In this document: positions 1-11,506 of the stretch, piece after piece | Numbering within the stretch: the first letter of the stretch is position 1 | Layout of the letters: every line of letters begins with the position of its first letter | Assembly (NCBI GenBank): GCA_025765595.1 | Contig: JAIVFH010000191.1 | Location: forward strand, 1 to 53,693 | Source of the DNA: Obelidium mucronatum | Taxonomy: Eukaryota > Chytridiomycota > Chytridiomycetes > Chytridiales > Chytriomycetaceae | Reading direction: 5' to 3' | Length of the DNA stretch: 53,693 bases | Made by a program: the position numbers and the translations under genes | Notes under the pieces: model-generated | The model's database searches: none | What the model saw: only the letters and a program-made list of their open reading frames with translations | Told to the model about the DNA's origin: nothing

Positions 1-574
1 GCATGTAAGACTGCGAAAATGGCTGGCACCCCGCCAACACAACGAGAATTTGCCGAGTGAACAATTTGTGGCGGTGCCATGAAGCTGCACGGACGAATAT
101 CTGTGAATACGTTGGTTGGCGGTTTGAGGATGCTGTTGTGGACAATCACATATTGTACACACCACATACGACGGATTTGAAGGGCAGAAACTGAACAGAT
201 GGAAAGAGAAACATGAAAACCGTCCGATCACTCTAATACACACACAATATTTCAGCGAAATTGCACACAAAACAGTACTGATAAATGCAAGCTATACCAA
301 AGGCCGCGTCAAGGCTTCCAAGGACTGTGTTGCGCAGTATGCCAAGTACCCCAGATCATTCGAAAAACTCGCATCGGAAGTAATCATCTGAAAGTCTGGT
401 TTTTAACCGTCAGTTTTCAGTCTTGACTGCGCGACGGAATCACGCACGAACCACAATGGGGCAGTCTCAACGACATTGGCGATTGGAGGGCAACGAGAGC
501 TCGCTTCAAAAGATTCAACAGCGAGACGCTATTGGGTGCTGCAGTGATGCCCTGTAGAATAACACAATCATTAT

Positions 575-1126
575 TCACAGTGGTCGATGAATGTGCAGCA
601 AAGTCACCTCCGCTTGATACATGTCAACAACCAGCGGCTCAACCGCCTTCCGGCACATACTGCCAAATATGTTCGATCCCCACGTTACTCCAGTCACCCA
701 GAGGGCAAGCAGAACAGCCGCATAGCGGGCAGCGGGGTACAATTGCCATTGATCCACCAAGATGCCCCGGTACCCCTCGGAATCCTCCTTGACTCGCGCA
801 AACAGAATCGGATCTGGTTCAATCCTGAAATTCAAAGTGACAATCTGAGGGGTGGTTTGTTCAGTCTCATCATCATGCTCCAATACTTCGAAACAAGTTG
901 CAACCATGAACGATGAGAAACTGACCTGATCCATCCATAATAACCGCGCCACAACAACGGCAAGTGTCGAGCTCCGAGCCTTTGCTGGGCGGCAATTAAG
1001 GGTGCTTCTGCCAGCCATTGCGGCATCCACAAAGCTTTCCAGGTCGAGGGGAACATTGCAATGGATCACGAAACCAATTGGCGCGCATTCAAAAGCACCA
1101 CAAGCCCTGCAAGCATTTATTGCCAA
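575..1126 (-). CDS. hypothetical protein, duplicated (left copy)
   Basis: A 183-codon minus-strand frame that I do not recognise. Seen: a cysteine-containing N-terminus (ACRACGAFECAP), a region rich in acidic and polar residues (EHDDETEQTT), and one hydrophobic stretch near residues 135-155 (YAAVLLALWVTGV) that could be a membrane segment. The nearly identical copy at 26527-27078 keeps the frame open with one visible amino-acid change (E/Q in the VK(E/Q)DSEGYRG segment). This is compatible with a real gene but may only reflect a recent duplication. GT and AG sites inside and upstream make an undetected intron and a more upstream start possible, so both ends are uncertain. Confidence 0.4.
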   Translation of the reverse strand: MAINACRACGAFECAPIGFVIHCNVPLDLESFVDAAMAGRSTLNCRPAKARSSTLAVVVARLLWMDQVSFSSFMVATCFEVLEHDDETEQTTPQIVTLNFRIEPDPILFARVKEDSEGYRGILVDQWQLYPAARYAAVLLALWVTGVTWGSNIFGSMCRKAVEPLVVDMYQAEVTLLHIHRPL

Positions 1127-1716
1127 TAGTTAGACTTAGTATGCCAGCTTATGCTCCGCATTCCAGTGAGTCCACACCAACGTAAACAACTTGAAAGTGA
1201 AGATAAGGAATGGAGCGCTTTGCAATTACCGGTTGCTTGGGTCGTCTTCGCGGCAGAAGACATGATTCTTGTCGCTCAGCAATCGATTCGTTTCCCCCAC
1301 GACTATATTCGGAACAGAAGAGTCCGACAGGGAGTCGGCAGCGTTCCTAGAGCAAGTGGCAAGTGGCATAAATATGTGGAGATGCGCCAAATGGCGCACT
1401 GGCACTCACCGAAGCGTCGCGTTAAGATCAGTTGTTTCAATACGCAAGTGGGTCTGAAAATTAAGTGATGCATGAGAACCCCAGATGAATGACGTGGTGG
1501 CCATGTGTTTACGGGAATGTCGATGTTGCCAAGCATGATTCTGGTCGTGTTTTTGAGTGTGGGAACTCTGAACAGTCACGAAAGAGTGAAAATAACACAG
1601 ATTGGTGGAAACCTAAATCGAGGCCTTGAAACAATCAAGACAATTAATTCAGCATAACTAGAAAAAACAGTGTGCTTTATTCACAATGCGCCAAAACAAG
1701 CAAAAAAAAAAAAAAA

Positions 1717-2121
1717 TCATGAAAGATCAATTTTTCGCCGCTTGCTGTTTGGCAGTGAATTGTCGTCACTGTCACTGCCACCACTGCCACTGCCACTGCC
1801 ACTGCCACGGCCGAGGCCCTCCGTCAGCGTGGCTAGTTTGGACGCCCAAAAAACCTCTTTTTCGAGGAGGGTCCAGCACATACCGGATGTTTGGCCCGCT
1901 CCAAGGGCTTCGTGTCCGAGGATTGGGTATTCGTCGGACACGAAGTTGGACAAAAACTTGGGCGCTGTCCAGGCGGCTTTGGAAAGAAAGGGGAGGAAAT
2001 GTTGCCAGTTGAGTAAGTCTTCAAAAACTAAAGACTGAAGAAACTTGTACATAATTAATACCTGGCCGTGGCGCTCGGCAGCAGCAGCAAAACGCCTCCT
2101 CGGCAAAGGTGACTGTGGCAC
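1717..2121 (-). CDS. Gly/Ser-tailed multicopy family protein, left copy (chimeric, probably lacks its start)
   Basis: The frame encodes AAAAERHGQ, a short intron-like stretch (about 2025-2062, GT...AG), then VFEDLLNWQHFLPFLSKA, NFVSDEYPILGHEALG and WTLLEKEVFWASKLATLTEGLG. It ends in a Gly-Ser repeat, an acidic SDSDD stretch and a basic SKRRKI tail that looks like a nuclear localisation signal. Related tails occur at 27663-27929 (minus), 15258-15512 (plus), 28160-28310 and 29590-29800. Upstream, 2130-2290 matches the first exon of the NYN-like family gene at 3960-4672, but the ATG used there reads ACG here. The gene looks like a fusion of the NYN-like family 5' end with a different 3' body. 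Function unknown. Confidence 0.45.
   Translation of the reverse strand: MPQSPLPRRRFAAAAERHGQVLIMYKFLQSLVFEDLLNWQHFLPFLSKAAWTAPKFLSNFVSDEYPILGHEALGAGQTSGMCWTLLEKEVFWASKLATLTEGLGRGSGSGSGSGGSDSDDNSLPNSKRRKIDLS
1767..1812. repeat. CACTGC hexanucleotide microsatellite (Gly-Ser coding)
   Basis: Tandem CACTGC/CACTGCC units. On the minus strand they read (GGSGSG)-type codons in the family gene at 1717-2121. The right copy (about 27712-27765) has more units, so the tract length varies between duplicates. Confidence 0.8.
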
Positions 2122-2464
2122 ACCTCCTCCAATAGCCCCCTTTCCCGCGCTTTTTTGTGGAAAGCTGGGCCTCGCAAGTCCATGCCGACGCGACCTGGAT
2201 CATGTGGTTATCGTGATTGATAATAATGTATTAGAGGCAGTGGCGGCAAGGAGCTATTTGATTATTGAAGGGAACAGTCGTACGTCGGCCACAGACTTTG
2301 TGAATTTGACAGGCGGAGATGTTGTTGTTTGCATCATTTAAAAATGCATAATAAACGTGACAAACTTGAATCAGATGTTATTCAGTACAACAATATAAAA
2401 AGCTAGAAAAGTGGCAGTCCTTCATGTTTATTCAGTATACCAATTTTATAGATTGAAAAAATGG
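2122..2464. other. 5' region shared with the NYN-like family, then AT-rich spacer
   Basis: Bases 2122-2290 resemble 4517-4672 (exon 1 of the NYN-like family gene) but without its ATG. From about 2340 to 2464 the sequence is AT-rich with no supported gene. Confidence 0.5.
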
Positions 2465-3481
2465 CAGTCCCCCCATTACTTGCAAAATAATATATTTGTT
2501 TAAGACCAACCGAGAATGGAAAGAGTCTCCCAATCACAGCGAGACAACGGCCGTTCTAATAATCTTTTTTTTCAATAATATTTTAAGGCATCAAGGAAGC
2601 TGCTCGAAAAAGCACAAGTTGCAACGCTAGTCACAGACGTAATTTCCAAAGGCAAATCGCATAATTTCTAATAAAGATGCGGAGGATATTGCTCAGAATA
2701 AATATTAATATTGTCAGGTTACAAAAACTTCTCGCCAAACAACAAACAACCTCCTCAGTTTGCACGAACCCGAGCACCCTCACCCCAAGCATCCACCATG
2801 CGGCTGCCGCCCCCTTCTGTGCCAAGTCTAAGCGCTTTGCACCTTTCTTTCAGCCTCGCATGACCCCAACTCGACATGGCTTTAATACTTGAGTCTTGAT
2901 CAAGTCAACTAAGGTGAGACTCATCCTTCCTTCGGCCCCATCTGTTTCTTCCCTTACTCACGCCTTTGCCTTCAGCGGCCAGTCCCAAAAAAGTCCCCCA
3001 AAAAACGCGCTTTTAGGCCCTCCAACTTCCAACGTCTCCTCGCTTGCCCTCTTGATGCAAATTTCAGCTGTAGCAGACACTCCAGCCCTGCTAGGGACTA
3101 TTGTCATATGTCACCAAAAGCATGCCTTTATGCCGTCCTACAACCTGTGAGCTCTTGTCTTTTTATTTTCGCGTTTGGCAGTCTTTGTCATGGATGTTTG
3201 TCTCACATATTTTTTTACCAAACTTAGAGACAGTCCTCCCATCACGCAGAGCTACAACCATCATATGTCACCAATAGCATGCAAAGATGATGTGCTACAA
3301 CCCGTGAGCTCTTGACTTATTATTTTCACGTTAGGCAGTTTTGGTCATCCGTGTTTGTCTAACAATGTGTTTTTGTTTATTTACCAAACTTAGGCTGTAA
3401 TCCCATCACGATGGCTTTATGAGATTTCATTTCTTATCGCCAATAAAACACTCGAGGAAATAGTTGCCGGCTCTAGCCATT
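2465..3481. repeat. segmental duplication B, left copy
   Basis: Matches 23317-24322 in the same orientation over about 1 kb. Inside it, two diverged tandem subunits of about 150 bp (about 3105-3235 and 3265-3420) each contain a ...CCTACAACC(C/T)GTGAGCTCTTG... core and ...ACCAAACTTAG. No convincing coding region was found; short open frames are present on both strands in both copies. Confidence 0.85.
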
Positions 3482-3483
3482 TT

Positions 3484-3975
3484 GTGGAGGCGATCGTCTC
3501 ACCTTGGACTTTGCGCCAGTTCCTACATGGCTCGGGCTGGACTCCATGACCCACTGGGTAGAGGACTACGTTCGATGTAGGGGCTGGTGCGGGTCTATGC
3601 GAGATGGATTCTTTTTTATTTTTGCATTTCTGGTGAGTTGGTACTTGTATTCTGCTGATTTTTTTTTTCTGACCGCCTTTTTTAGATTTCGCGACGAATT
3701 CAAATAAAAAAACTGTGCAAAATAGTTGCCCACTCAGGGTGATTTTCTCTCTCTCGCTTCGTGTGCCGCTTCTTGCTGCTGCAGATGCGTTGGTCTCGCC
3801 TTAGATCTTGCCCCAGTTCCTACATGGCTCGGGCTGGACTCCATGACCCACTGGGTAGAGGACGCCGTTCGATGTAGGGGCTGGTGCGGGTCTATGCGAG
3901 ATGGATTTTTTATTTTTGCATTTCTGGTGAGTTGGTACTTGTATTCTGCTGATTTTTTACTGACCGAGGTGCCAC
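3484..3975. repeat. tandem array of about 298-bp units, left (2 units)
   Basis: The core beginning GGCTCGGGCTGGACTCCATG recurs at about 3527 and 3825, a period of about 298 bp. Each unit also holds CTGGTGAGTTGGTACTTG, a CTGACCG and a TTAGATTT, resembling a short exon followed by an intron with donor, branch site and acceptor. The same unit occurs three times at 24325-25065 and as a decayed trace at about 20021-20100. No stable long frame is kept across units, so I call it a repeat, not a gene. Confidence 0.8.
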
Positions 3976-4672
3976 GATCAGTGATTTGCAGGTTTTTCGT
4001 TAGAACCAACTTCCGGAGTCGGACCATTGTTGCCAGCGGATGTGTGCCCTTAAGGCCGATATCCAGAAGTTCGTGGCGCGTTATGAAAGAAATTACAAGA
4101 TTCTCCTTGACCATGTTGAAGAGCCCGGCATTGGATGTGATGAGAATTGAGAGACGTCCGTGCTCCGCAGCAAGTCGAACAATAGGAGCCACTTGCATTT
4201 GATTGCTGACCACAGCCCACCCACGGTCAGGAATAGCTGGTTTAAGTAGCAGTGTGGCATAATCGGCTGCCTGGGTTGGAGGCGAAGCGAGTTTGTTTGT
4301 CCCAGGCGTCAAATTGTTGGAGGACACAAAGATGCGTCCAATGGACAAGAACTTGGGGCGGAAGGCTTTGGAAAGAAAGGGGGGGAAATGTTGTAAGTTG
4401 AGAAAAGTCTCATAGTCTTCAAAAACTAAAGCCTGAAGAAATGTGTAAATAATAAATACCTGGTTGTTGCGCTCGGCAGCAGCAGCAAAACGCTTCCTCG
4501 GCAAAGGAGGCTGTGGAGCACGTCCTCCAATAGCCCCCTTTCCCGCGCTTTCTAATGGGAAGCAGGGCCTAGCATGTCCATTCCGACGCGACAATGTTCT
4601 TATCGTGATTGATAATAATGTATTAGAGGAAATGATGGCAAGGAGCTGTTTGATATTGGAGGGAACACTCAT
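3960..4672 (-). pseudogene. NYN-like multicopy family gene, 3'-truncated copy
   Basis: Start ATG at 4672 (MSVPSNIKQLLAI...). Exon 1 ends AAAAERNN(Q), followed by a short GTATTTATT...TTCTTCAG intron-like stretch (about 4431-4460). It continues with segments closely related to the intact copy at 21858-23087: ADYATLLL, IPDRGWAVVSNQ, RLAAEHGRLSILITSN, ITRHELLDIGLKG and LVLTKNLQITDRGT. Right after DRGT (about 3960) the frame runs into the 298-bp repeat array, so the natural C-terminus is lost and 3734-3960 is read-through. The GRLSILIT strand after an SNQ turn resembles the late part of a NYN/PIN-type nuclease fold, by inference only. Its upstream sequence (4673-4720) resembles 23130-23165. Confidence 0.5.
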
Positions 4673-4784
4673 ACGTCCGAACAGTGTTTATTTATTTTTG
4701 CTTGATAGCGTGATTGGTCTGTTGCAGCCTTCCTTTTCCTCTTTTAATGAGTTGCGTTGGCATGGCAAGCAGCCAACGCTAGGA

Positions 4785-4799
4785 CCTTTTTAGCTATTG
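4785..4799 (+). repeat. left 15-bp terminal inverted repeat of the Helitron-like element
   Basis: CCTTTTTAGCTATTG, exact inverse of 14521-14535. It lies 67 bp beyond the stop of the Rep-helicase gene. Confidence 0.65.
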
Positions 4800-4823
4800 A
4801 CACATGGCACCACATCTAATGCA

Positions 4824-4847
4824 TCCAATAAACTAGATTTTATTGGA
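4824..4847. terminator. 3'-end hairpin with AATAAA, Rep-helicase gene
   Basis: TCCAATAAA...TTTTATTGGA palindrome just downstream of the Rep-helicase stop. On the gene strand it presents CCAATAAAA, so a polyadenylation-type AATAAA is embedded in the stem. A matching hairpin ends the plus-strand gene at 14406-14428. Confidence 0.55.
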
Positions 4848-4865
4848 AGAGAAACAAAGTATTAT

Positions 4866-7800
4866 TCAAGAAAAAGAAGAAGCAAAGTCCAACTGCTGCT
4901 GTTTCCAAGCCAAAAACTGCTGCTGTTGAGCAGGGCAGGCATATGCAGGGAGAATCACCATACCCATCAAGCGGACCATTTCTGTAACATATTTTTTGGG
5001 AGGCCTAAACTTTCTAACATATTCAGCAGTCAGTTTAATAGGCAGGCGAATGCAATTCAGGCTCCGAACTCTAGAGAATGCCACGTAGAGAGTCTGAGGG
5101 TTGAAGTTTGGACGATCCAGCTTGGCTATAGTAATCCAATGCTCTAACGTGACACCTTGTAGTTTTTCTGGAGTACAGGCCAGGGCAGAAATAGCAGGAA
5201 ACTGAGTAAGTGTAGGAGACCATGTTCTGGCAGAATTTGGCATCTTGATATCAACAGAAATGGTAAGAGGCGGAATCGCAACAACACCAGGAAGACAGCC
5301 AGGGACCAAAACTCTTGTGCATCCCCGGACTTTCAGCCAAAGCAACCCAGGTGTAAAATTGAATTGTTTTACAACAACACCATTCAAGATGGTTGTCATA
5401 AATGTTTCCTTGGTATCTTTGGCAAAACCCAAAACAGTACAAAGCGTGCCATTTGCAAAAATATTCAAGTGCGCCAAGGCAGGTATTCTTTTGGTAATCA
5501 TCAGTGGCATTCCAATATAGAATTCCAATATCAAAGGTATCTTGCTAGTGGCATCGTCATTCAGGTAAGATATCCGAGAAATGGCCTCAGCGTTTTTTGA
5601 GTTTTTAGCAAAAGCAGGGAGTCTGTAGCAAACCAAGTGCTTCTCACGACAAGTTTCCATGATTGTTTTACGAATCACAGCACATCTTTCAGAATTCTGA
5701 GCAGTGGCAACGGGGGCAAAGAAGTCACAGGTGGGGCTAATTGCATTGAACGGTTGGCCTTCAACGTTACTAATTGTGAACGCATTGATGGCAGCAATAT
5801 CAGAAGTAGTCAGCACCCCACCGCAAGCGTGACAAAATATCCAAAAATTGGGGATCATCTTTCTGACGCCAAACCTGTTTCCAATAAATGGATATTATTG
5901 GATGCAGTCGACTCAATCTTCAAATCTGAATTTCACTTTACCTTTGTAAGAAACGCAACCCAGTTCAAATGACTCCAAAGGTTTCTTGCCGAAACTACAA
6001 AGTGATTGTATGACTTTGAAGCATTACCCAAGTCAAAAATGGGACTACCCCCAACTGGAGGTAGCTGTAGGAAGTCTCCACACATGAGGAGATGTTTTCC
6101 TCCCCATACACCACTTTCTGCACCACAGGCCTCACGGGTTCGTTCCTCGGCGGCTCCCAAGACTTCATCTTTTGTCATTGATACTTCGTCGACAATAGAC
6201 AAGTATACACAAGAGATTTTGTGGCGAAGTGTATGGTTGAGGGCTTTGGAGGCGGTGAGGTGGATCCCCAAGCCTCGATGAGAGTGGATAGTGTCACCAT
6301 CAATCATGAGACCAGCCAGTCCCATGAAAGACATTGTCTCAATAGTGTTACGGCGTCCCCATAATTTTGCAAATGTAAGCAGAGCTGCAATGACAGCAGA
6401 TTTCCCAGTCCCTGCTTCCCCACCTAGATACCCAATTATTTGGGGCTTTAAATCAAAATGAGCAGAAAATTCCTGCACAGGTTGATCAGCATCGTGCAGA
6501 TACTTAAACAATAGATGACGAGCATACACTTCAAATGTATAATGCTGCCAAAAGTCCAAACGAAAAGCAGTAGAAATCTCCGCTATTGTAGCAAAAGGTA
6601 GGAGGGTAGAAGTATCTGGAATACCAAGAGCAGAAGGATTCACCCAGGGAATAGGCGCAAAGAGTTGACGCAATCTAACCACTTTCTCTGGTTCAGGAAC
6701 AGTTCGGTAGTAAGTGGACGCACCATTGAAGTCGCTGGTGGTGGAATTATCTGGGTTTTTCAATGCTTCCAAATATGCATCCATATTGGTAAAAGTGGGT
6801 AGGGGTGGTGTAACGCAGACAGGACTATGTTGAACTGACAGATTAATAGCAGAATCAACAAAGGGATTTATAGTGTTGTCATCAGAAGCAGCAGATCTGG
6901 CAATAGAATCAGCCAGCTCCTTTTCAAAGTCGTACAAATCAGAGGAATCAGCATCCATATCTGGCTCATTCCCGCAGTCAATGTAAGGTGATAGTTGGCC
7001 ATCAGGGTCGCTTAAAGGGTGTTCGCGAAGAATCCTCTCTTCATCAGTCTCTTCCGTAACAACAAAATTCTTCTGATTGCTCTCATAGTAACCACAATTC
7101 AGATCTTCGTGTAGCTTTGCGGCAGCAACTTGCTTTGGACATCCGGATGATAGAAATTCAGCATAAGCAGCCTGGTATGATTGACCTGAAATATCCAATG
7201 TTTAGGATTTATTGGAAGATGGCAATTCCAATAATGAGGAATTATTGGAAAGGTTCCAATATTTGGAAATTCTAATTCCAAAAAAAAACAATACTTACTT
7301 GTTGAGTATTTCAAACCGGATTTGTGGGAATGTGGCTTAAACAAAGAGAGAAGTGCCTTGTAATAGAATTCAAGATCCAAAGTTGTCAGGTCTTTTGCGA
7401 GATTAGGCAATTGACGTCCATTTACCACAAGCACCTTCCGAACCAGGTGCTTGTTACGAACCCAATGCTTACTTTCAGCAGTACCAACCAAGTGATAAAG
7501 CTCCACGCAGTCAATGTAGTTTAGGTCCTTAAGCTCATCACTCTTTTTGGGTGTAGTAACAGTTCGGTTCCAGTAGTGTGTCATTGGACATAGACTGTCA
7601 TTGTCCTCGGAATTCAGCGATGATAATGACATGTTGATGTCAACAAACTCCTCCTCCTCAGCCCCAGACAATGAATCCGTAGTGTCAGGAAAACAGGCCG
7701 TTATCAAAGCAAGATTTGCAAAAACCAGTTCATGGGAAGTTTCAAATAGTTTTCCTTCGGTCAGGAGCAGATAAGCAGCCATGGTTGAGCAAATCTCCAC

Positions 7801-10800
7801 AGGCTTTGTGAGAGTATACAGGAACTTGTTGATTATTCTGAGGCTCCTCTCCTCATTACATATGTCCACATCGTCTGGCCGACCAACAACTGAGCTCATG
7901 GTCTTTGAATACAGTCCCACACGCATGATTGCAGATGATTCAAGGGATTGTCGCTTGAAGGTGTACTTGATGGTATAGGCAGTAGACATTCGAGTAGCAG
8001 AATTAATCAAGAACTGCAAATCCATGTTGTCGAGTGAGAGGCGAGTCCAATTTAACTCGCAGAGGTTGTAATATTCAAGGCCTATTGCACGAAACGCTGT
8101 AATAATGCAGGTTAATGTATCGATTGCACTCTCAAGCAAGTGTGCCAGTCTAGGAATCAAAAATCGGCAAATGGTCCCATGAGGAGTCCTTGATGTGCAT
8201 TTGAAGCAAGAGCGTGTATGAGTGGCATGATGGAACTGAAACTCCAGCAAACACATTGCAAATAAAGCTAATTCTTTGTCAGACATTTCAAAGTTCTTTG
8301 ATGGTGGAGCACAGCGAAACTCATCAACAGCAGTTGGTGAAATGTCAATGTTCCGCTCCTTGGCAAATTGGCGGACTCGTTCCATCATCACGTCTTTGTG
8401 ACAGAATTCCTTCATGCAATTTTGGCACTTGGATGTGGCACATATCTTCTTTCCAACTCTTAGTCGTTGATATGCCTCACCAGGGATGGGGAGCGCCTCA
8501 AGAACTCCATCGCAGTCCGTGTAGGGACAAGTGTTTGCAGAGCAAGATAAAGGAGGGCTTGCAGACAAAACATTGTCTCTAAACTTCAAAAATCTAAATC
8601 CAATAAAAACAAATTATTGGAAATCCAGTAATAACATACAATTGGAAATCAAACGAACCTCTTGGCAAATACAGGATCTTCAAGATTCTTCCGGAATTTC
8701 TCAGACGTTTGAGGCAGGCCATGTAAAGCAGCTACCATGTGGAAATGTATGTCTCCAGCTTTCTGGGTTTCGGCTGATGTAGTGACGTAGCGTGGTACAC
8801 CAAGGAACCCGCCACCTCTTTTAGGAGCACTGTATTTGAAGTCCCAACCCAAAAAATCCTCCAAAAACACATGCAGTACATTCCTTGCATAGTCTGCACA
8901 TTCAAATGAGTTTTTGGATGCCCATTCCGCCCTAGAATTCTTGTTGGGAAAATTTAGGTCGGCAAGGCTGGATGGAATAACAAGATCCGCCCCGTCTCCT
9001 ACTGAGAATTTCAGTTCACACCACTCTCCATTCACCAGCCCACAATTGATAGCAACTGCCCAGCTTTGCGATGTGGCTGGAGATATAGTTATGAACACAT
9101 TGGGTGCCCCCAAACGTTTTTGCAGACCAAAAGCGTTGTGAAGCGCTCCTTGGCGTGACTCATCTGATCCAATAAATGCGCGTAACCCCGGAAGCACCGA
9201 TTTTTTAACATCCAGCAAACGTTTCACTACCGGGGGTGCCTCAGGCAAAGTCAAGCCCCGTTTTAAATGATCTTCCATTTTACGAGAGTGATCGAAACAC
9301 GTTTGAACATCTTCCTTTGTCCAATTTCCATCAGCAATCACTGATTTCTTTACCCGCATTGATAGATACTGCTGGGAGAAAGCTTGATTTGTTGCGATGT
9401 AGTCGTAGCAAAGTTCAAGAAACCCCCAATGACAGGCAAAGACACCGCCATAAAGTCTGCAGCAACGGAGAATCCAACGTAAAACACTGAGATGCACGGA
9501 TCTATCTGCAGCTGGACCTCCTTCACCAAAAGGCATGGCTGTAGGAAAGTACATTGGACTATCGTGTAGGTTTCTGGTTTTTGAAATTGTTGTAGATCGA
9601 AAAACTGCATAGTCTTCCGTTGGTTCAGTGGTTGGATTGGTTGATGCAGATGATGAATGAAACTCGGGCGTTGATGGAGATTGAACATAATGTATTGTGG
9701 ACTCTTCTGCTGCTGAGGATGCCGTGCCAGTATTGTACGAACTGTTTTGCATAAGACGGCAGAGTTTCTCATTCACAGGAGAATCACTATTTAGTGAGCG
9801 ATCTGCAAAGACTAAAAAATCCTGTAAGCGACGCTGACATTTTCCAATAGTTTGCAATTATTGGAAATAAGATATTCACCTTCCCCAAAACCGGAATCCG
9901 GTGGAGTCGAATTGACTAACTCTTCGTGCTTCTTGTAGGCAAGATGATGTTCCTCCAAGAATTCCAGTAGGTCCCAAACGCAGTCTTGGGCCTGGTATCT
10001 TGTCTTCTGCTCTGCCATTTCAGCAGAAGTCCAAGCTCCCACAAATGTGAATCGCAATGTGGATCCAATATCTGCGGGAACATGGCGAAGTACCGGTTTG
10101 CTATTTTTGAGGACATAGTGGTGCGATTTGATCATTTTCCGGTGGTTCTCAGCCGAGTCAAATCCAAACAGAGATGACAGATAAATACAGGGTTGCATCA
10201 ATGAAACAACGTTTTCAGTGGTGCGGGAAATTTCACCAAATGTCTCTGGCAGCCGGCCAATCCAGTTTTCATTGGCAATTGCGTCTGCAGGCATTTTATG
10301 TGATTTTGGCCTTGTACTGGAGTAGCAATCCGGACAGATAGCAAGAAAGAGATCATCTTGAGGAACCACCACATGTTGCCCTGGCATTGTTTCACTGAGT
10401 AGTTGGTCATCCTGAAGCCTCACAGGATGGTACAAATTATACGCCAAATAGTAGAAACCATATTGGCTCAAGAAGAGCCCTGCAAGCTTGGGATCATATC
10501 GAGAAACGTCGTATTGGGAGACAAGTAGTGGGTCCAGGGAATTTCGCCGAGATGCTTTCACTTGGAGTGACTGCCTAAAATTCTTTTGAAATCTTATGGA
10601 ATTTTGGATAAAATAAAAACCATTCCAAGTAACTTACTACATATTCCGAGCTGATTTTTTTGTATTGCAAACGACTTTTCAACCAATTGCACTCGCATAC
10701 AACACAACAGTGCTTTGTCATGTTGTCAAATGACAAACGATCCGCACACTTCCGATACAATATATCAGGCTGGGACTTTAATCCAAAATCAAGGCATGCG

Positions 10801-11225
10801 TCGATCTCTTCAAGCTCGCTGACACTGTACACATGCTTGTGGCTTTCAGACAACATGTCATTTTCGTATTTTTGCTGATGTTGCTTTCGGTCGGCTTCCT
10901 TCCTAGCAGCGGCGGCAGCTGGTGTTTGATTTTCACGAAGAGTTCTAACGCGCAATGCTTCTTTTGCTTGATGTGATATTTTCTCAGCTGCACTCATGTT
11001 GGCACGGGCATTGCGTTTTCGGATAGCTGTTGGGGTCATAGAAAGTGTAGCATTCCTGGTTGGTGTTGCGGCGGTGTCGGTGTTTCCAAGAGTAGGAATG
11101 GCATTCTCAGTTTCATCAACTTTTGGATAGAACGATACGGGGACAACATTTTCAAATGGCAGTAGAACTTGCTTAGATGGTCGCCGACCCAAAATTGGTA
11201 GCCTTGTTGCATTTACCCCTGACAT
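4866..11225 (-). CDS. Helitron Rep-helicase (HUH endonuclease plus PIF1-type helicase)
   Basis: Six exons by eye: 11225-10638, 10582-9880, 9811-8659, 8593-7299, 7185-5942 and 5858-4866. The joined length is divisible by three and gives about 1,991 aa. The N-terminus has the basic R-N-A-R-A-N-M-S-A-A-E-K type motif of Helitron proteins. It is followed by a DUF6570-like segment (CPDCYSS...ENWIGRLPETFGEIS). The Rep region has motif VFITISPATSQSW, the HUH site D-I-H-F-H-M near residue 785, and a Cys/His block (HTRSCFKC...CRFLIPR). The PIF1-type helicase has Walker A GGEAGTGKS near residue 1505, Walker B DEVSM, GDFLQLPPVGG and the C-terminal LYVAFSRVRSL motif. Family role: nicking and unwinding for rolling-circle transposition. 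No in-frame stop was seen in the exons, so it may be intact. The tyrosine motif of Rep was not located with confidence. Confidence 0.9.
5878..5903. repeat. intron hairpin, Rep-helicase intron 5
   Basis: TCCAATAAATGGATATTATTGGA lies inside intron 5859-5941, close to the 3' splice site on the gene strand. Arms TCCAATAA and TTATTGGA are nearly perfect with a short loop. Confidence 0.75.
7207..7275. repeat. intron hairpin cluster, Rep-helicase intron 4
   Basis: Within intron 7186-7298, TTCCAATAAT (7226-7235), a 5-nt loop and ATTATTGGAA (7241-7250) make a perfect 10-bp-arm palindrome. Further TTATTGGAA, TTCCAATA and TTGGAA half-copies flank it. Confidence 0.85.
8599..8621. repeat. intron hairpin, Rep-helicase intron 3
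   Basis: Within intron 8594-8658: TCCAATAA and TTATTGGA arms around a short A-rich loop, directly next to the 3' splice site on the gene strand. Confidence 0.8.
9841..9867. repeat. intron hairpin, Rep-helicase intron 2
   Basis: Within intron 9812-9879: TTTCCAATA and TATTGGAAA, perfect 9-bp arms with a 9-nt loop. Confidence 0.85.
10588..10637. repeat. decayed intron hairpin, Rep-helicase intron 1
   Basis: Intron 10583-10637 contains TATGGAATTTTGGAT and ACCATTCCAAGT, an imperfect TGGAAT/ATTCCA pair that looks like an eroded version of the element's hairpin. Confidence 0.45.
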
Positions 11226-11265
11226 GCACCTTTCATAAAAGTGTTAGCATTTAGAAGAAAGTGAC

Positions 11266-11290
11266 TTCCAATAATCTTACAGTATTGGAA
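11266..11290. repeat. hairpin upstream of the Rep-helicase start
   Basis: TTCCAATA...TATTGGAA lies about 40-65 bp upstream of the ATG at 11225. A stretch resembling branch site plus acceptor (CTAACACTTTTATGAAAG on the gene strand) follows it, so it may sit in a 5'UTR intron. Confidence 0.6.
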
Positions 11291-11506
11291 AAATCCAGAG
11301 AACAAAAAAAACCAGAGAACAGTAAGGGTATCGATATGATACAGTGATGGATAATTAAAAAAGAAGGGGGAATAGGGCCGTTTATATAGCTTCTGCAAGA
11401 ACCAAGCATGTAAAAAGATAACAGTAAAAAAAAGATAACAGTGAACCAAGCACATGTGACAGCACAAAGCTCACGAGACTTAACATGTGACTGAAACTAC
11501 TCCAGC

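Larger units (their letters stand above)
1..1950. repeat. segmental duplication A, left copy
   Basis: This block matches 25953-27899 in the same orientation with only scattered differences, for example a 4-bp indel near 1331 (right copy near 27284). Homology already exists at base 1, so the left copy extends outside the window. It ends just after the shared GAAGTTGG near 1950. It carries the minus-strand frame 575-1126 and the 3' part of the glycine/serine-rich family gene at 1717-2121. Confidence 0.9.

Noticed and set aside
1767..1812. Regular short repeats that could suggest a CRISPR-like array
   Set aside because: Simple CACTGC microsatellite inside a Gly-Ser coding stretch, with no spacers.
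3527..3600. 298-bp unit as a tRNA-derived SINE (GTTCGATGTAG looks like a B box)
   Set aside because: No acceptable A box at the right spacing and no tRNA-like fold; tandem and not dispersed.
4779..4782. CTAG as a canonical Helitron 3' terminus (CTRR)
   Set aside because: It lies just outside the 15-bp inverted terminus, no convincing hairpin precedes it on the element strand, and a matching TC 5' end was not identified.
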